Part shown: one piece after another, positions 9,017 through 17,129 of the stretch
Numbering within the stretch: the first letter of the stretch is position 1
Layout of the letters: every line of letters begins with the position of its first letter
Assembly: GCA_016706275.1 (NCBI GenBank)
Contig: JADJJY010000001.1
Span: 1,400,358-1,464,357, forward strand
Origin: Chloracidobacterium sp.
Lineage (GTDB): Bacteria; Acidobacteriota; Blastocatellia; Pyrinomonadales; Pyrinomonadaceae
Length of the DNA: 64,000 nt
Direction of reading: 5' to 3'
Translations under genes and position numbers: made by a program
Notes under the pieces: model-generated
Told to the model about the DNA's origin: nothing
Databases searched by the model: none
The model's input: the letters and a program-made list of their open reading frames with translations, nothing else

Positions 9017-10024
9017 ATGAATACAAGACTAAAGATCGGCATTTTGTCGATAATTGCATTGATCTCGGGTGTGGCTTCGACAGCGACGGCACAGAGCAGT
9101 GGCTACAAGATCTCGGCACCATACACTTACAAAAATCTCACCATTTTTCTCATCCACGGCAAGGACGAATCGAAAAAGACCAACATGATGACGCTGCAAG
9201 AGGCGATGGAGCGAAAGCTGTTTCGCGTCTATGAGACGTCGGAGGTCAATGAGCTGGAGGTCGAGAATCTGTCAAAAGAGCAGGACGTGTTTATCCAGTC
9301 CGGCGACATCGTCAAGGGCGGCAAACAGGACCGCGTGCTGGCCGTCAGCATCATCATCCCGGCGAGGTCGGGGCGTGTAAAGATCGAGGCGTTTTGCGTC
9401 GAATCGGGGCGTTGGGAAAAACGCGGCAATGAAGAGTCGAAGCAATTCACTAGCTCGAACGACCGTATCGTCACGCGTGATCTAAAGATCGCGGCAAACG
9501 CGTCGCGTTCGCAAACCGAGGTCTGGAGCAAGGTGTCGGAGGCACAGGCAAGCCTTGGGCAGAATGTCGGCGGGACAGTAAACTCAGGCGACTCGGCTTC
9601 GAGTCTGCAACTGAGCCTAGAGAATAGAAAGGTCGTCGCCAGTGTCGATGAGTACATTAAGAAACTCAGCAGCATCATCGACGGCAAATCGGACGTGATC
9701 GGCTATGCGTTCGCGATCAACGGCCAGATAAACAGTGCGGATATTTTTGTATCGAACTCGCTGTTCAAAAAGCTTTGGTCGAAGAATCTGAAGGCGACGG
9801 CTACCGAAGCGGTTGCCGCCCAACGCGGCGTGCGGCTTGCCGACGAGGTCAAAGCGGATGCGGTGAAAGGGTTTATCACCGATTCCGACAAAGCAAAACC
9901 AACCGAACGTGCGACCGGCGGAGCACGCCTCGTCAAACGCGAGGACAAGGACAATGTGATGATCGAGGCGATGGACGATAAATCAAAGGTCGTCGTTCAC
10001 AAGACCTACGTCAAGAAAAACTAA
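9017..10024 (+). CDS. secreted ARPP-1/DUF6569-like protein
   Basis: 335 residues with a cleavable signal peptide ending around A-T-A-Q (residue 26). The central region contains E-L-E-V-E-N, then G-D-I-V-K-G-G-K-Q-D-R-V-L, then F-C-V-E-x-G-R-W, which I recognise as the signature of the ARPP-1 (DUF6569) family; biochemical function is unknown. The C-terminal third is charged and ends with V-V-V-H-K-T-Y-V-K-K. A strong AAGGAG site precedes the ATG. Confidence 0.75.
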   Translation: MNTRLKIGILSIIALISGVASTATAQSSGYKISAPYTYKNLTIFLIHGKDESKKTNMMTLQEAMERKLFRVYETSEVNELEVENLSKEQDVFIQSGDIVKGGKQDRVLAVSIIIPARSGRVKIEAFCVESGRWEKRGNEESKQFTSSNDRIVTRDLKIAANASRSQTEVWSKVSEAQASLGQNVGGTVNSGDSASSLQLSLENRKVVASVDEYIKKLSSIIDGKSDVIGYAFAINGQINSADIFVSNSLFKKLWSKNLKATATEAVAAQRGVRLADEVKADAVKGFITDSDKAKPTERATGGARLVKREDKDNVMIEAMDDKSKVVVHKTYVKKN

Positions 10025-10036
10025 GGTTTGACCATC

Positions 10037-10122
10037 GGGCGGTAACGCCCAAAGGTCGAAACGCAGCCCTCGTCCAAACGTGTGCGGCAACGTCGCTGTA
10101 CCTCACACGCAAAAACGAGGGC
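10037..10122. terminator. hairpins between convergent genes
   Basis: Two structures occupy the gap between the ARPP-1-like gene and uvrC. One is a small GGGCG-GTAA-CGCCC hairpin at 10037-10050. The other is a two-tier stem with outer arms 10066-10073/10115-10122 and inner arms 10079-10084/10104-10109. Only short T runs follow, so termination is plausible but not certain; they may instead be REP-like repeats. Confidence 0.45.
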
Positions 10123-10127
10123 CGCTT

Positions 10128-11981
10128 TCATTCATTCGTTGACGAGTCGCCGGCGATCTCACGCTGATTTTTGAAATGTGTGAAGATCTCGATCGCGGTC
10201 TTTGCTCCGACAAAAGGTTTGAGTTCGACGGCCTCGGCTTTGGCGATGCGTTCGATCGAGCCAAATTCGCGCAGCAGTTTCATTTTTCGTTTGTCGCCCA
10301 CGCCGGGGATCTCGGAGAGTTCGGATGAGAAATCGCGTTTCTCGCGGCGTTTGCGGTGAAACTCGATTGCGGTTTTGTGCGTCTCTTCGCGGATCTGCAA
10401 TATCAGACGAAACGCGAGGGAGTTGCGGTCAAACGGTATTGGCCGGTCTTCGCGTCCGTGGATCAGAAGGTGCGAGATCTGGTTGTGCTGTTTTGGCGGT
10501 TTGACGAGCCCGACGAGCATTATTTGCTCCAAATCAAGGGCTTGCATTGCGGCAGCGGCAGCCGAAAGCTGGCCCTTGCCGCCGTCAATAAATATGAGTT
10601 CGGGCAGCGGCTTTTCCTCTTCTTTCTGGCGACGATAGCGGCGAAAAACAGCCTCATGCATTGAGGCAAAATCGTTCGCCCCTTCGACAGTTTTGATAAT
10701 GAAACGGCGATAGTTGACCCGGGCAGGTTTGCCGTTCTCAAAAGCGACGATGCCCGCCACATTCTCCGAGCCGGAGATGTTTGAAATGTCGAAAGACTCG
10801 ATCCGCTCCGGGAAATATGAGAGTTCGAGTAGCTCCTGCAGTTCTTCGAGCACTTTCTGCGAATCGGGTTTGAGCACGCGGAATCGCTGTTCGAACGCTA
10901 TCTTCGCATTTGTCTCGACTAGAGTAACGAGATGCCGGTTCTTGCCGCGTTTGGGGTCGAGTATCTTTACTTTGCGGCCGCGGCGTTCGGACAGGAGTTG
11001 TTCGAGGATCACACGGTCGTCAAAATCCTGCGGCACGTGGATCTCAAGCGGGACATAGTCGGTCGAGTAATACTGGATCAGGACTTCGCGCAAGAATTCG
11101 AACGAATTGAACGAATCATCCTCGGGCAGATCTTCCCAAAAGAATTCACGGCGGCCGACGATACGCCCCTCTCGCATGGTAAATAGCTGCAACGCAAGCC
11201 GCTGCTTTTCGCGGTAAAAGCCTATGATATCGACATCGCGGTCGGCGGTCGTCGCCATTTTTTGTGTTTCGCTCAGTGCGAGAACTGTGTGGTGCAGATC
11301 GCGGTATTTTGCCGCCAGCTCGTATTTGCTTTCTTCAGCGTATTGCCACATCCGCGCCTCTAGCGTTTTCGCCAACTCTTTGTTTTTGCCCTCGAGCAGG
11401 ATCTTGACGTCGGCGGCCGCCTCTTTGTATTCCTCCTGCGAGCAGAGCCCTTTGACGCATGGGCCGAGACAGCGTTTTAGATGATACTCGAGACACGGAC
11501 GCGGCAATTTGCCGGTGATCTCGATCTCGCACGTGCGCAGTTGGAATGCTCGATTTACAAGATTTAGGGTCTTACGAGCAAGCGTTGCTGGGAGAAACGG
11601 CCCGTAATAACTCGACCCGTCGCGGACGATACGGCGGGTGACAACGACCTTTGGAAAAGGCTCGTTTGTCAGTTTTAGATGCGGGTAAGATTTGTCGTCT
11701 TTGAGCAGGACGTTGAATCGCGGCTTGTGCTTTTTTATCAGATTAGACTCAAGCACAAGGGCCTCAACCTCATTATCGACAACAATAAACTCAAAATCGG
11801 CGATAAATCGCACAAGCCGCTGCGTCTTCGGATCCATGTTGCGGCTCGACTGAAAATACTGCCGCACACGGCTCCGCAGATTCTTAGCCTTGCCGACATA
11901 GATGATCTTGCCGGCATCGTTTTTATGGATATAGATACCCGATGCGGTCGGCAGATCTTTGAGTTTGTCGGCAATGGTCAC
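10128..11981 (-). CDS. uvrC: excinuclease ABC subunit C
   Basis: UvrC makes the dual incisions in nucleotide excision repair. The 617-residue protein has, in order, the GIY-YIG nuclease (A-S-G-I-Y-I-H ... I-I-Y-V-G-K-A-K-N-L at residues ~14-35), the cysteine cluster around C-L-E-Y-H-L-K-R-C-L-G-P-C, a UVR helical hairpin (~205-240), the RNase H-like domain (E-S-F-D-I-S-N-I-S-G at ~400, with D-G-G-K-G-Q-L) and C-terminal helix-hairpin-helix motifs (L-S-E-I-P-G-V-G-D-K-R). Complete and of normal length. No neighbouring repair gene. Confidence 0.97.
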   Translation of the reverse strand: MTIADKLKDLPTASGIYIHKNDAGKIIYVGKAKNLRSRVRQYFQSSRNMDPKTQRLVRFIADFEFIVVDNEVEALVLESNLIKKHKPRFNVLLKDDKSYPHLKLTNEPFPKVVVTRRIVRDGSSYYGPFLPATLARKTLNLVNRAFQLRTCEIEITGKLPRPCLEYHLKRCLGPCVKGLCSQEEYKEAAADVKILLEGKNKELAKTLEARMWQYAEESKYELAAKYRDLHHTVLALSETQKMATTADRDVDIIGFYREKQRLALQLFTMREGRIVGRREFFWEDLPEDDSFNSFEFLREVLIQYYSTDYVPLEIHVPQDFDDRVILEQLLSERRGRKVKILDPKRGKNRHLVTLVETNAKIAFEQRFRVLKPDSQKVLEELQELLELSYFPERIESFDISNISGSENVAGIVAFENGKPARVNYRRFIIKTVEGANDFASMHEAVFRRYRRQKEEEKPLPELIFIDGGKGQLSAAAAAMQALDLEQIMLVGLVKPPKQHNQISHLLIHGREDRPIPFDRNSLAFRLILQIREETHKTAIEFHRKRREKRDFSSELSEIPGVGDKRKMKLLREFGSIERIAKAEAVELKPFVGAKTAIEIFTHFKNQREIAGDSSTNE

Positions 11982-12003
11982 ATTGATATATTAGCTTGAA
12001 GCA

Positions 12004-12154
12004 GGGGGAATTCACCACAAAGACACGGAGAACACTAAGAAAGAAATTTAACCGCAGATGAACGCGGATGGACACAGATAAGAACGGGGGGTATTCAAAT
12101 TCTCGTTGCCCACTCTGCGTCCGCTACGTCTCTGTGGTAAATTTCCTCTTTGCG
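12004..12154. repeat. text-like periodic intergenic repeats in inverted arrangement
   Basis: The sequence runs A-rich words of the type CACAAAGACACGGAGAACAC, then a GCAGATGAACGCGGATGGACAC segment, then the reverse-strand form CTCTGTGGTAAATTTCC just before the tsaC start. The left and right ends are complementary (ACCACAAAGACAC against GTCTCTGTGGT), so it can fold back. Similar words recur at 12366-12399, 13693-13732, 28276-28345 and 37657-37697. The tsaC ATG lies directly at the repeat's end. Confidence 0.6.
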
Positions 12155-13099
12155 ATGAAGACTGTTTTGACGACATCACCAGACGAAGCTGCCGCGATCA
12201 TCAAACGTGGCGGCGTTGTCGCGTTTCCGACCGAGACGGTCTACGGGCTCGGAGCGAATATTTTTGATGAAAAGGCCGTCGCCAAGATATTTGAGGCAAA
12301 ACGGCGTCCGGCTGACAATCCGCTGATCGCACATATTTCTGATATCAGTAAGATCCGGACATTGGCCACAGAGGTCACAGAGAACGCTGAGAAATTCATT
12401 CAGAGTTTTTTCCCGGGGCCATTAACGATCGTGTTGGCAAAATCTGATGCCGTGCCTTATATTGCTACCGCCGGATTGGATACAATTGGTGTGAGAATGC
12501 CGCGATTCAAACTCGCTCGTCGCTTTATAGCGGCGTGCGGCGTTCCTGTCGTTGCGCCGTCGGCTAATCTTTCAGGACGCCCAAGCCCGACGACGTGGCA
12601 AGCTGTTGCTGAGGATCTTGACGGTCGCATCGATTGTATTTTGCAAGGTGACCCGACTGAGATCGGACTGGAATCGACGGTCGTGGATTGCACTGGGGGA
12701 ACCCCGCTGTTGTTGCGGCAAGGTGCTATTTCGCTCACTCAGTTGCAAGAGGTCGTTCCCGCAACTAAAAGCTATGTGCCAAACTCGGGCGAGCAACCTA
12801 AAAGCCCGGGACTGAGGCATAAACACTATTCGCCAACGGCCAAGGTTGTGATCTTGGATGACAAATGTGAAATTTCGAATTTAGAAGTGCGTTCTGCGTA
12901 CATTGGCGTAAACGAAAGGGGAGAGCAATTTCAAATTACGCGAATTTGTCGATCAGCCAAAGAATATGCGAGCGCCGTTTTTGAATTTTTTCGTGAGTGT
13001 GACCGACGGGGAATCAAAACGATCTATTGCGAAACGGTCGATGAGACGGGCATAGGCTCGGCACTAATGGACCGGTTACGCCGTGCGGTCGAAAGTTGA
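12155..13099 (+). CDS. tsaC: L-threonylcarbamoyladenylate synthase, Sua5 type
   Basis: Makes threonylcarbamoyl-AMP for the tRNA t6A modification; its partner TsaD begins at the right edge of the window. 314 residues: a YrdC domain (V-A-F-P-T-E-T-V-Y-G-L-G, F-P-G-P-L-T-I-V, S-A-N-L-S-G), the linker S-P-G-L-R-H-K-H-Y, and a C-terminal Sua5 domain. I place the start at ATG 12155 because upstream codons in this frame lie in a repeat. Bases 12366-12399 inside the gene match the text-like CACAGAG repeat family and encode T-E-V-T-E-N-A-E-K, in a variable helix before the F-P-G-P-L-T motif. Confidence 0.93.
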   Translation: MKTVLTTSPDEAAAIIKRGGVVAFPTETVYGLGANIFDEKAVAKIFEAKRRPADNPLIAHISDISKIRTLATEVTENAEKFIQSFFPGPLTIVLAKSDAVPYIATAGLDTIGVRMPRFKLARRFIAACGVPVVAPSANLSGRPSPTTWQAVAEDLDGRIDCILQGDPTEIGLESTVVDCTGGTPLLLRQGAISLTQLQEVVPATKSYVPNSGEQPKSPGLRHKHYSPTAKVVILDDKCEISNLEVRSAYIGVNERGEQFQITRICRSAKEYASAVFEFFRECDRRGIKTIYCETVDETGIGSALMDRLRRAVES

Positions 13100-13102
13100 T
13101 AG

Positions 13103-14656
13103 TTATTTCAGTTTGACCGCAACAATAGCAAGCTCGCCATTATTTTGCAGCACTTCTGAAGTCAGTAGAGTGCTATCGGTCAATTGTTTCTGATATTCGA
13201 GCGGCACTAGAACCAGAGCCGTTTTCGCATTTGTTCGCTGCATTTCGGACACGACCTCAGACGGGTTGTAGAGTTTTTTAAGCTTTCCGTCCGGTTCCCG
13301 GAGCAGGCGACCGGCAGCGTAGAATTCGGTGCTGTGCGAGATGGTGTGTAGTGTAAATACTCGCTCGGTCGTTAGCCCTCGGGCGTTAGCGGCCTCAAAA
13401 AGCCCCTTGACCGTTTCCGAACTCGAAAATCGAGGAACCACGAAAGCAGCTAGAGCAAAGGTCGCGATAAAAACCAAGGCTGCACCGGATAACACAGCCG
13501 TCTTCCAACGATCGCTTTGCTCTACTAACCTATAAATATAGCTTGAGGTCAGAATAACCGCTGCCGGCACCGCAGGGAGGATATAGCCCGGCAATTTCGA
13601 TCCCGAAAGAGAAAAGAAAACAAGCGGAACTAAGAGCCAGGCAATTGAGAAAAGTATCAGAGGCGAAGCGGAGACCAGGGGCGACATCTGATCTCTCTGC
13701 GTCACTGCGTCTCTGCGGGGAAATATTCCTCTAACAAAATTCCATATGGCGGCAAAAAAGAACGGCAGCCATGGCAGTGTCATAAGCGGCAGAACCCAGA
13801 TAAAGAAATAAAATGGCTGTGGATGTTGGTATTTATTCGATGTAAACCGCTGAAAATGATGCTGGATAAAAAATTCATCAACGAACGGCCAACCGTTTCG
13901 CGAGATGACCGGCACATACCAGATCGACGCGACCGCGACGGCTATCACCGTACCCCAAAATAGGCTCAATACGAAGATCTTTGACGGCATTTTCCACGCA
14001 AGAATGTGGTAAAACGCGACGATGGCAATTGGAAAGATTATTCCGATCAGCCCTTTTGCGAGCAGCGAAACACCGATAAAAAAATAAAACGAAAGTAGCG
14101 GCAAATGATACTTCTTAAATGATCTGTCCTTTGCTTGGTCAAAGATAAAAAAACCGACTAGTGCAGCGGTCATCGGAAATGTGACGATAATGTCAAAACT
14201 CGCACCGTGAGCAAAGATCAGTATCCCGAGCGTTGATGCGGCGATGAGAGCTAGCCAGTTGGCGAAATCGGTCTTTGGGCTTTGGTCTTCGGTTTTGGAA
14301 TCAGAATCGATGTTACGTCCCAATATCCAAAGACTTGCCACAGTACCAAGCCCACACAACGCCGGGCCTAGGCGGGCGGCAAATTCGCTGACGCCGAATA
14401 TGTTGTAAGACGCGATCTCAAACCAATAGAGCAATGCCGGTTTTTCGAACCAGTTAAATCCGCCGAGCGTCGGCGTTACCCAATCACCACGCTCGAACAT
14501 CTCGCGGGCCACTTGTGCGTATCGCGGTTCGTCGGGGCCGAGAAATGGCAGATTGAGGCCGACGAAATACGCTACAACGGCTAAAACGGCGAGAGAAACC
14601 CAAACATATCTGGGTACTTCAAATGATGGCTCTGTCTCGGTCTTTGTATTTTCCAC
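13103..14656 (-). CDS. GT39/ArnT-like membrane glycosyltransferase
   Basis: A 517-residue polytopic membrane protein with about 10-12 hydrophobic segments. The first periplasmic loop carries D-E-P-R-Y-A-Q-V-A-R-E-M and G-G-F-N-W-F-E-K-P-A-L-L-Y-W, the signature of the ArnT/PMT family, which transfers sugars from polyprenyl-phosphate donors to lipid A or proteins. Two hydrophilic loops look repeat-derived: bases 13693-13732 (R-R-D-A-V-T-Q-R-D-Q) and 14271-14298 (K-T-E-D-Q-S-P-K-T) match text-like repeat families seen in intergenic DNA. Convergent with tsaC, 3 bases apart. Confidence 0.88.
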   Translation of the reverse strand: MENTKTETEPSFEVPRYVWVSLAVLAVVAYFVGLNLPFLGPDEPRYAQVAREMFERGDWVTPTLGGFNWFEKPALLYWFEIASYNIFGVSEFAARLGPALCGLGTVASLWILGRNIDSDSKTEDQSPKTDFANWLALIAASTLGILIFAHGASFDIIVTFPMTAALVGFFIFDQAKDRSFKKYHLPLLSFYFFIGVSLLAKGLIGIIFPIAIVAFYHILAWKMPSKIFVLSLFWGTVIAVAVASIWYVPVISRNGWPFVDEFFIQHHFQRFTSNKYQHPQPFYFFIWVLPLMTLPWLPFFFAAIWNFVRGIFPRRDAVTQRDQMSPLVSASPLILFSIAWLLVPLVFFSLSGSKLPGYILPAVPAAVILTSSYIYRLVEQSDRWKTAVLSGAALVFIATFALAAFVVPRFSSSETVKGLFEAANARGLTTERVFTLHTISHSTEFYAAGRLLREPDGKLKKLYNPSEVVSEMQRTNAKTALVLVPLEYQKQLTDSTLLTSEVLQNNGELAIVAVKLK

Positions 14657-14708
14657 GTTCTTAATCGAGAATGTAAAGTATTGCTGAAAAACGGCTTGTT
14701 TTCAAATT

Positions 14709-15683
14709 ATGGGCGAGAATGGAAAAATAAGGGTAGCGGCGATCGGTGTCGGCAGCTTGGGACGGCATCATGCCCGTAACTATGCAGAACTTGCCGCCGA
14801 GGGTCGCGTTGATCTGATAGGTGTCTGTGATTCGAGAGCGGAAACGGCGGCACAGATCGGCTCTAGCCATGGTTGCGATCAATTTACCGACTGGCATGAT
14901 CTGCTTGGCAAAGTGGATGCTGTTTCGATAGCGACGCCGACCGAGACACATTGCGAGATCGCATGTGCTTTTCTAGAAAGTGGCGTCAATGTCCTTGTCG
15001 AAAAACCGATCGCACTCACGCTTGACGAGGCCGATAAGATGATCGCCGCCGCTGAACGATCAGGAGCAACGCTGATGGTCGGCCAACTTGAGCGTTACAA
15101 TCCGGCGATGGTCGCTCTGCGTCCGCACGTCACGCGGCCGCTTTATTTTGAGATCCACCGCGTCTCGCCATTTCCAAACCGCTCGCTCGACGTTGATGTC
15201 GTGCTCGACGTGATGATCCACGACCTCGACGCGATACAGTGGCTGGTCGGCGATTTAAAAGTTTCCGAGATAAGAGCAGTGGGAATTCCTGTTATTTCGG
15301 ATAAGGTCGATGCAGCTAACGCCCGCATCGAATTTGAGAATGGAACGGTCGCCAACATCACCGCCTCGCGCATCGGTACTGAAAAGATCCGCAAAACACG
15401 CTTTTATCAAACCAATTCCTACGTTGTGCTGGACTACGCGAGCAAATTCGCGTCCGTGACTTCGCTAAACCCTGAGGCCGCACATCCGCTGGCTGGCATT
15501 TCGATCAACCGCTTAAAGATCAACGATATTGAGCCTCTGCGGGCCGAGATCACGGCGTTTCTGGATTGTCTCCAAAATAAAACGCCGCCGCCCATTTCCG
15601 GTGAGGATGGACGGCGTGCGTTGAGTTTAGCGGTCGGCGTGCTCGAAAAGATCGAAGCTCACCGTCTGCGGTTGGATGTTTAG
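14709..15683 (+). CDS. Gfo/Idh/MocA family oxidoreductase
   Basis: 324 residues. The N-terminal Rossmann fold has G-V-G-S-L-G-R-H-H-A-R-N and the strand-end V-L-V-E-K-P-I-A-L-T, whose E-K-P is the family's catalytic/cofactor motif; H-D-L-D-A at ~170 is the usual active-site His/Asp region. Substrate is probably a nucleotide sugar or inositol-like sugar, but it cannot be specified. It is divergent from the ArnT-like gene with only 52 bases between starts, and the neighbourhood suggests envelope sugar metabolism. Confidence 0.88.
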   Translation: MGENGKIRVAAIGVGSLGRHHARNYAELAAEGRVDLIGVCDSRAETAAQIGSSHGCDQFTDWHDLLGKVDAVSIATPTETHCEIACAFLESGVNVLVEKPIALTLDEADKMIAAAERSGATLMVGQLERYNPAMVALRPHVTRPLYFEIHRVSPFPNRSLDVDVVLDVMIHDLDAIQWLVGDLKVSEIRAVGIPVISDKVDAANARIEFENGTVANITASRIGTEKIRKTRFYQTNSYVVLDYASKFASVTSLNPEAAHPLAGISINRLKINDIEPLRAEITAFLDCLQNKTPPPISGEDGRRALSLAVGVLEKIEAHRLRLDV

Positions 15684-15691
15684 GTGTAAAT

Positions 15692-16660
15692 CTAATCGAT
15701 TGGTGGGTAAACGGCTACAATTTTCAGCTTACCTTTCTCCCTGATCATATCAATAATAAAAAAAACATCATCGTTCTCCGGCCAAGCCGAAAACATTTTT
15801 GTGCCTTTTGGATAATTAAAGAACTGGGTGTTCTCGACTTCCTTGTTAATACGAAACTCTTTTGGGGCAACGTTGAATTGTACATTTGGCCTTTTTTGTT
15901 TTAATTCGGATCGGTATTTATTTTCGAGTTTGCGTAAAGCGGCATTGATCTTTTCGTATTTAGATAAACGCTCTTCAATTAACCGGACAGATGTGCCTAC
16001 TTTGGGGGGAGAGTTAGAATCATAGCTTGGGCCAAAAGGGTATAGTGATAAAAGTTTGGTGTCATTTTTTAATTCTTGGCGGAGTGCCTCAAACAATTCC
16101 TTTTGCCCAGCTTTTCCATATTCTTCAAGAGTCTTTTTTTCAATCAGAGCCAAATGATTGATTGATAAAAATGAAAGGAACATCGAGTCTATCGAAGTCG
16201 AATAGACCCGACGATAATCGATATCGTCCCCTTCGAACAAGATAAAAGGACCATCGTTGTTCCAAAAATCTCGATCGCTACCGCCGCAGCTAGAGATTCC
16301 ACAATACCTTACCCTCTTTGAAAAATCCTTAATGAAGAACTGGTCTATTAGTGGCTCGATACGGCGAGTTGTTAAATACTGGTTTACAAAGGCTGCCGCC
16401 AATATTTGAGCTTCGTTTTCCTCAGCAGGGGGCGGAGTCCGCTCATCTACTTGGGCAAAAGCAGAAAAGTGGAGATAGAAAACGGAGATCAGAATGAGAA
16501 TGATCCTCTTCGTTAATATAAGTGGGGATTGTTTATAAGTGGGGATTGTTTGTATGGTGTGGCCCTCAAGGTTTTTTCTAGGGGCGGACGTGTGTCCGCC
16601 CTTTATGTCTACTAAGCTGCGGCTTCTTCGGCCTGCGGAGCGGCAATTGTTTTCATCCAT
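15692..16660 (-). CDS. secreted hypothetical protein, start uncertain
   Basis: The open frame codes for 322 residues, but a clear signal peptide (I-I-L-I-L-I-S-V-F-Y-L-H-F-S-A-F-A-Q) only appears at residues ~53-70, preceded by a segment rich in Gly, Arg and His. The only in-frame ATG (16660) lies inside the upstream gene and the frame then crosses a hairpin (16582-16601) and a 17-bp tandem duplication (16518-16551). I see no ATG, GTG or TTG between that ATG and the signal peptide. The true start may be a rare codon such as ATA, or the duplication may have displaced it. The mature protein (~250 residues) has no recognised motif. Confidence 0.6.
   Translation of the reverse strand: MDENNCRSAGRRSRSLVDIKGGHTSAPRKNLEGHTIQTIPTYKQSPLILTKRIILILISVFYLHFSAFAQVDERTPPPAEENEAQILAAAFVNQYLTTRRIEPLIDQFFIKDFSKRVRYCGISSCGGSDRDFWNNDGPFILFEGDDIDYRRVYSTSIDSMFLSFLSINHLALIEKKTLEEYGKAGQKELFEALRQELKNDTKLLSLYPFGPSYDSNSPPKVGTSVRLIEERLSKYEKINAALRKLENKYRSELKQKRPNVQFNVAPKEFRINKEVENTQFFNYPKGTKMFSAWPENDDVFFIIDMIREKGKLKIVAVYPPID
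16518..16551. repeat. 17-bp perfect tandem duplication
   Basis: The 17-base unit beginning ATAAGTGGGG occurs twice back to back (16518-16534 and 16535-16551). It sits immediately upstream of the signal-peptide segment of the 15692-16660 gene. As 17 is not a multiple of 3, it would shift any reading frame passing through it. Confidence 0.9.
16582..16601. terminator. 8-bp stem hairpin downstream of the 16612 gene
   Basis: A perfect GGGCGGAC/GTCCGCCC inverted repeat with a four-base loop, 10 bases past the stop of the minus-strand gene at 16612-17052. No T run follows on the minus strand (A-rich instead), so it may be a REP-type hairpin or mRNA 3'-end stabiliser rather than an intrinsic terminator. 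Confidence 0.45.
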
Positions 16661-17052
16661 TCCTGGGTCCTTTTCAAACGTTCAGAACCGTTTGGGGCAT
16701 CCATGATGACTTTTTCGAGATTGGCCATTGCTTCAGGGGCTTGCCACATCGTTCGCAGCTCATCTAAGAACGGCTCGACCTTAGCGAAGACCATTACGTG
16801 CTCGCCGGCGGTCTGGTTGAACATCTCGGCATCGATCGCACCCTGATTAACGAAAGTAGCCGCCATATCCCAGTACGACGTCACCATTCGCAGGTAACCG
16901 CCGACTTCCGGGTCCATCATGGTTGTCGTGTACTCCTCGGCACTGGTCGGGTTAAAACCGAACATCCAGTCACGGGCCTTTCGCATAGTCGCTTCGCGGC
17001 GTAGGTCGTAGAGTTTCATTATCAGATCAGCCGATTCGGCTTTTGTTGACAT
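16612..17052 (-). CDS. hypothetical helical protein
   Basis: A 146-residue soluble protein, mostly helical, with many Met, Trp and Tyr residues (R-K-A-R-D-W-M-F-G-F-N, Y-L-R-M-V-T-S-Y-W-D-M-A) and an Ala/Glu tail. I chose ATG 17052 over the earlier one at 17088 because a strong GGAGG ribosome binding site (17064-17068) lies 11 bases before it. I do not recognise the family. It is divergent from the serine hydrolase gene. Confidence 0.75.
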   Translation of the reverse strand: MSTKAESADLIMKLYDLRREATMRKARDWMFGFNPTSAEEYTTTMMDPEVGGYLRMVTSYWDMAATFVNQGAIDAEMFNQTAGEHVMVFAKVEPFLDELRTMWQAPEAMANLEKVIMDAPNGSERLKRTQEWMKTIAAPQAEEAAA

Positions 17053-17129
17053 ATTAGAAAATACCTCCAAAGTTGAATTATTTCCCAAGTCTATTTACAC
17101 ACACCGCCTGTGTCAATTAAGGTAAGAAA

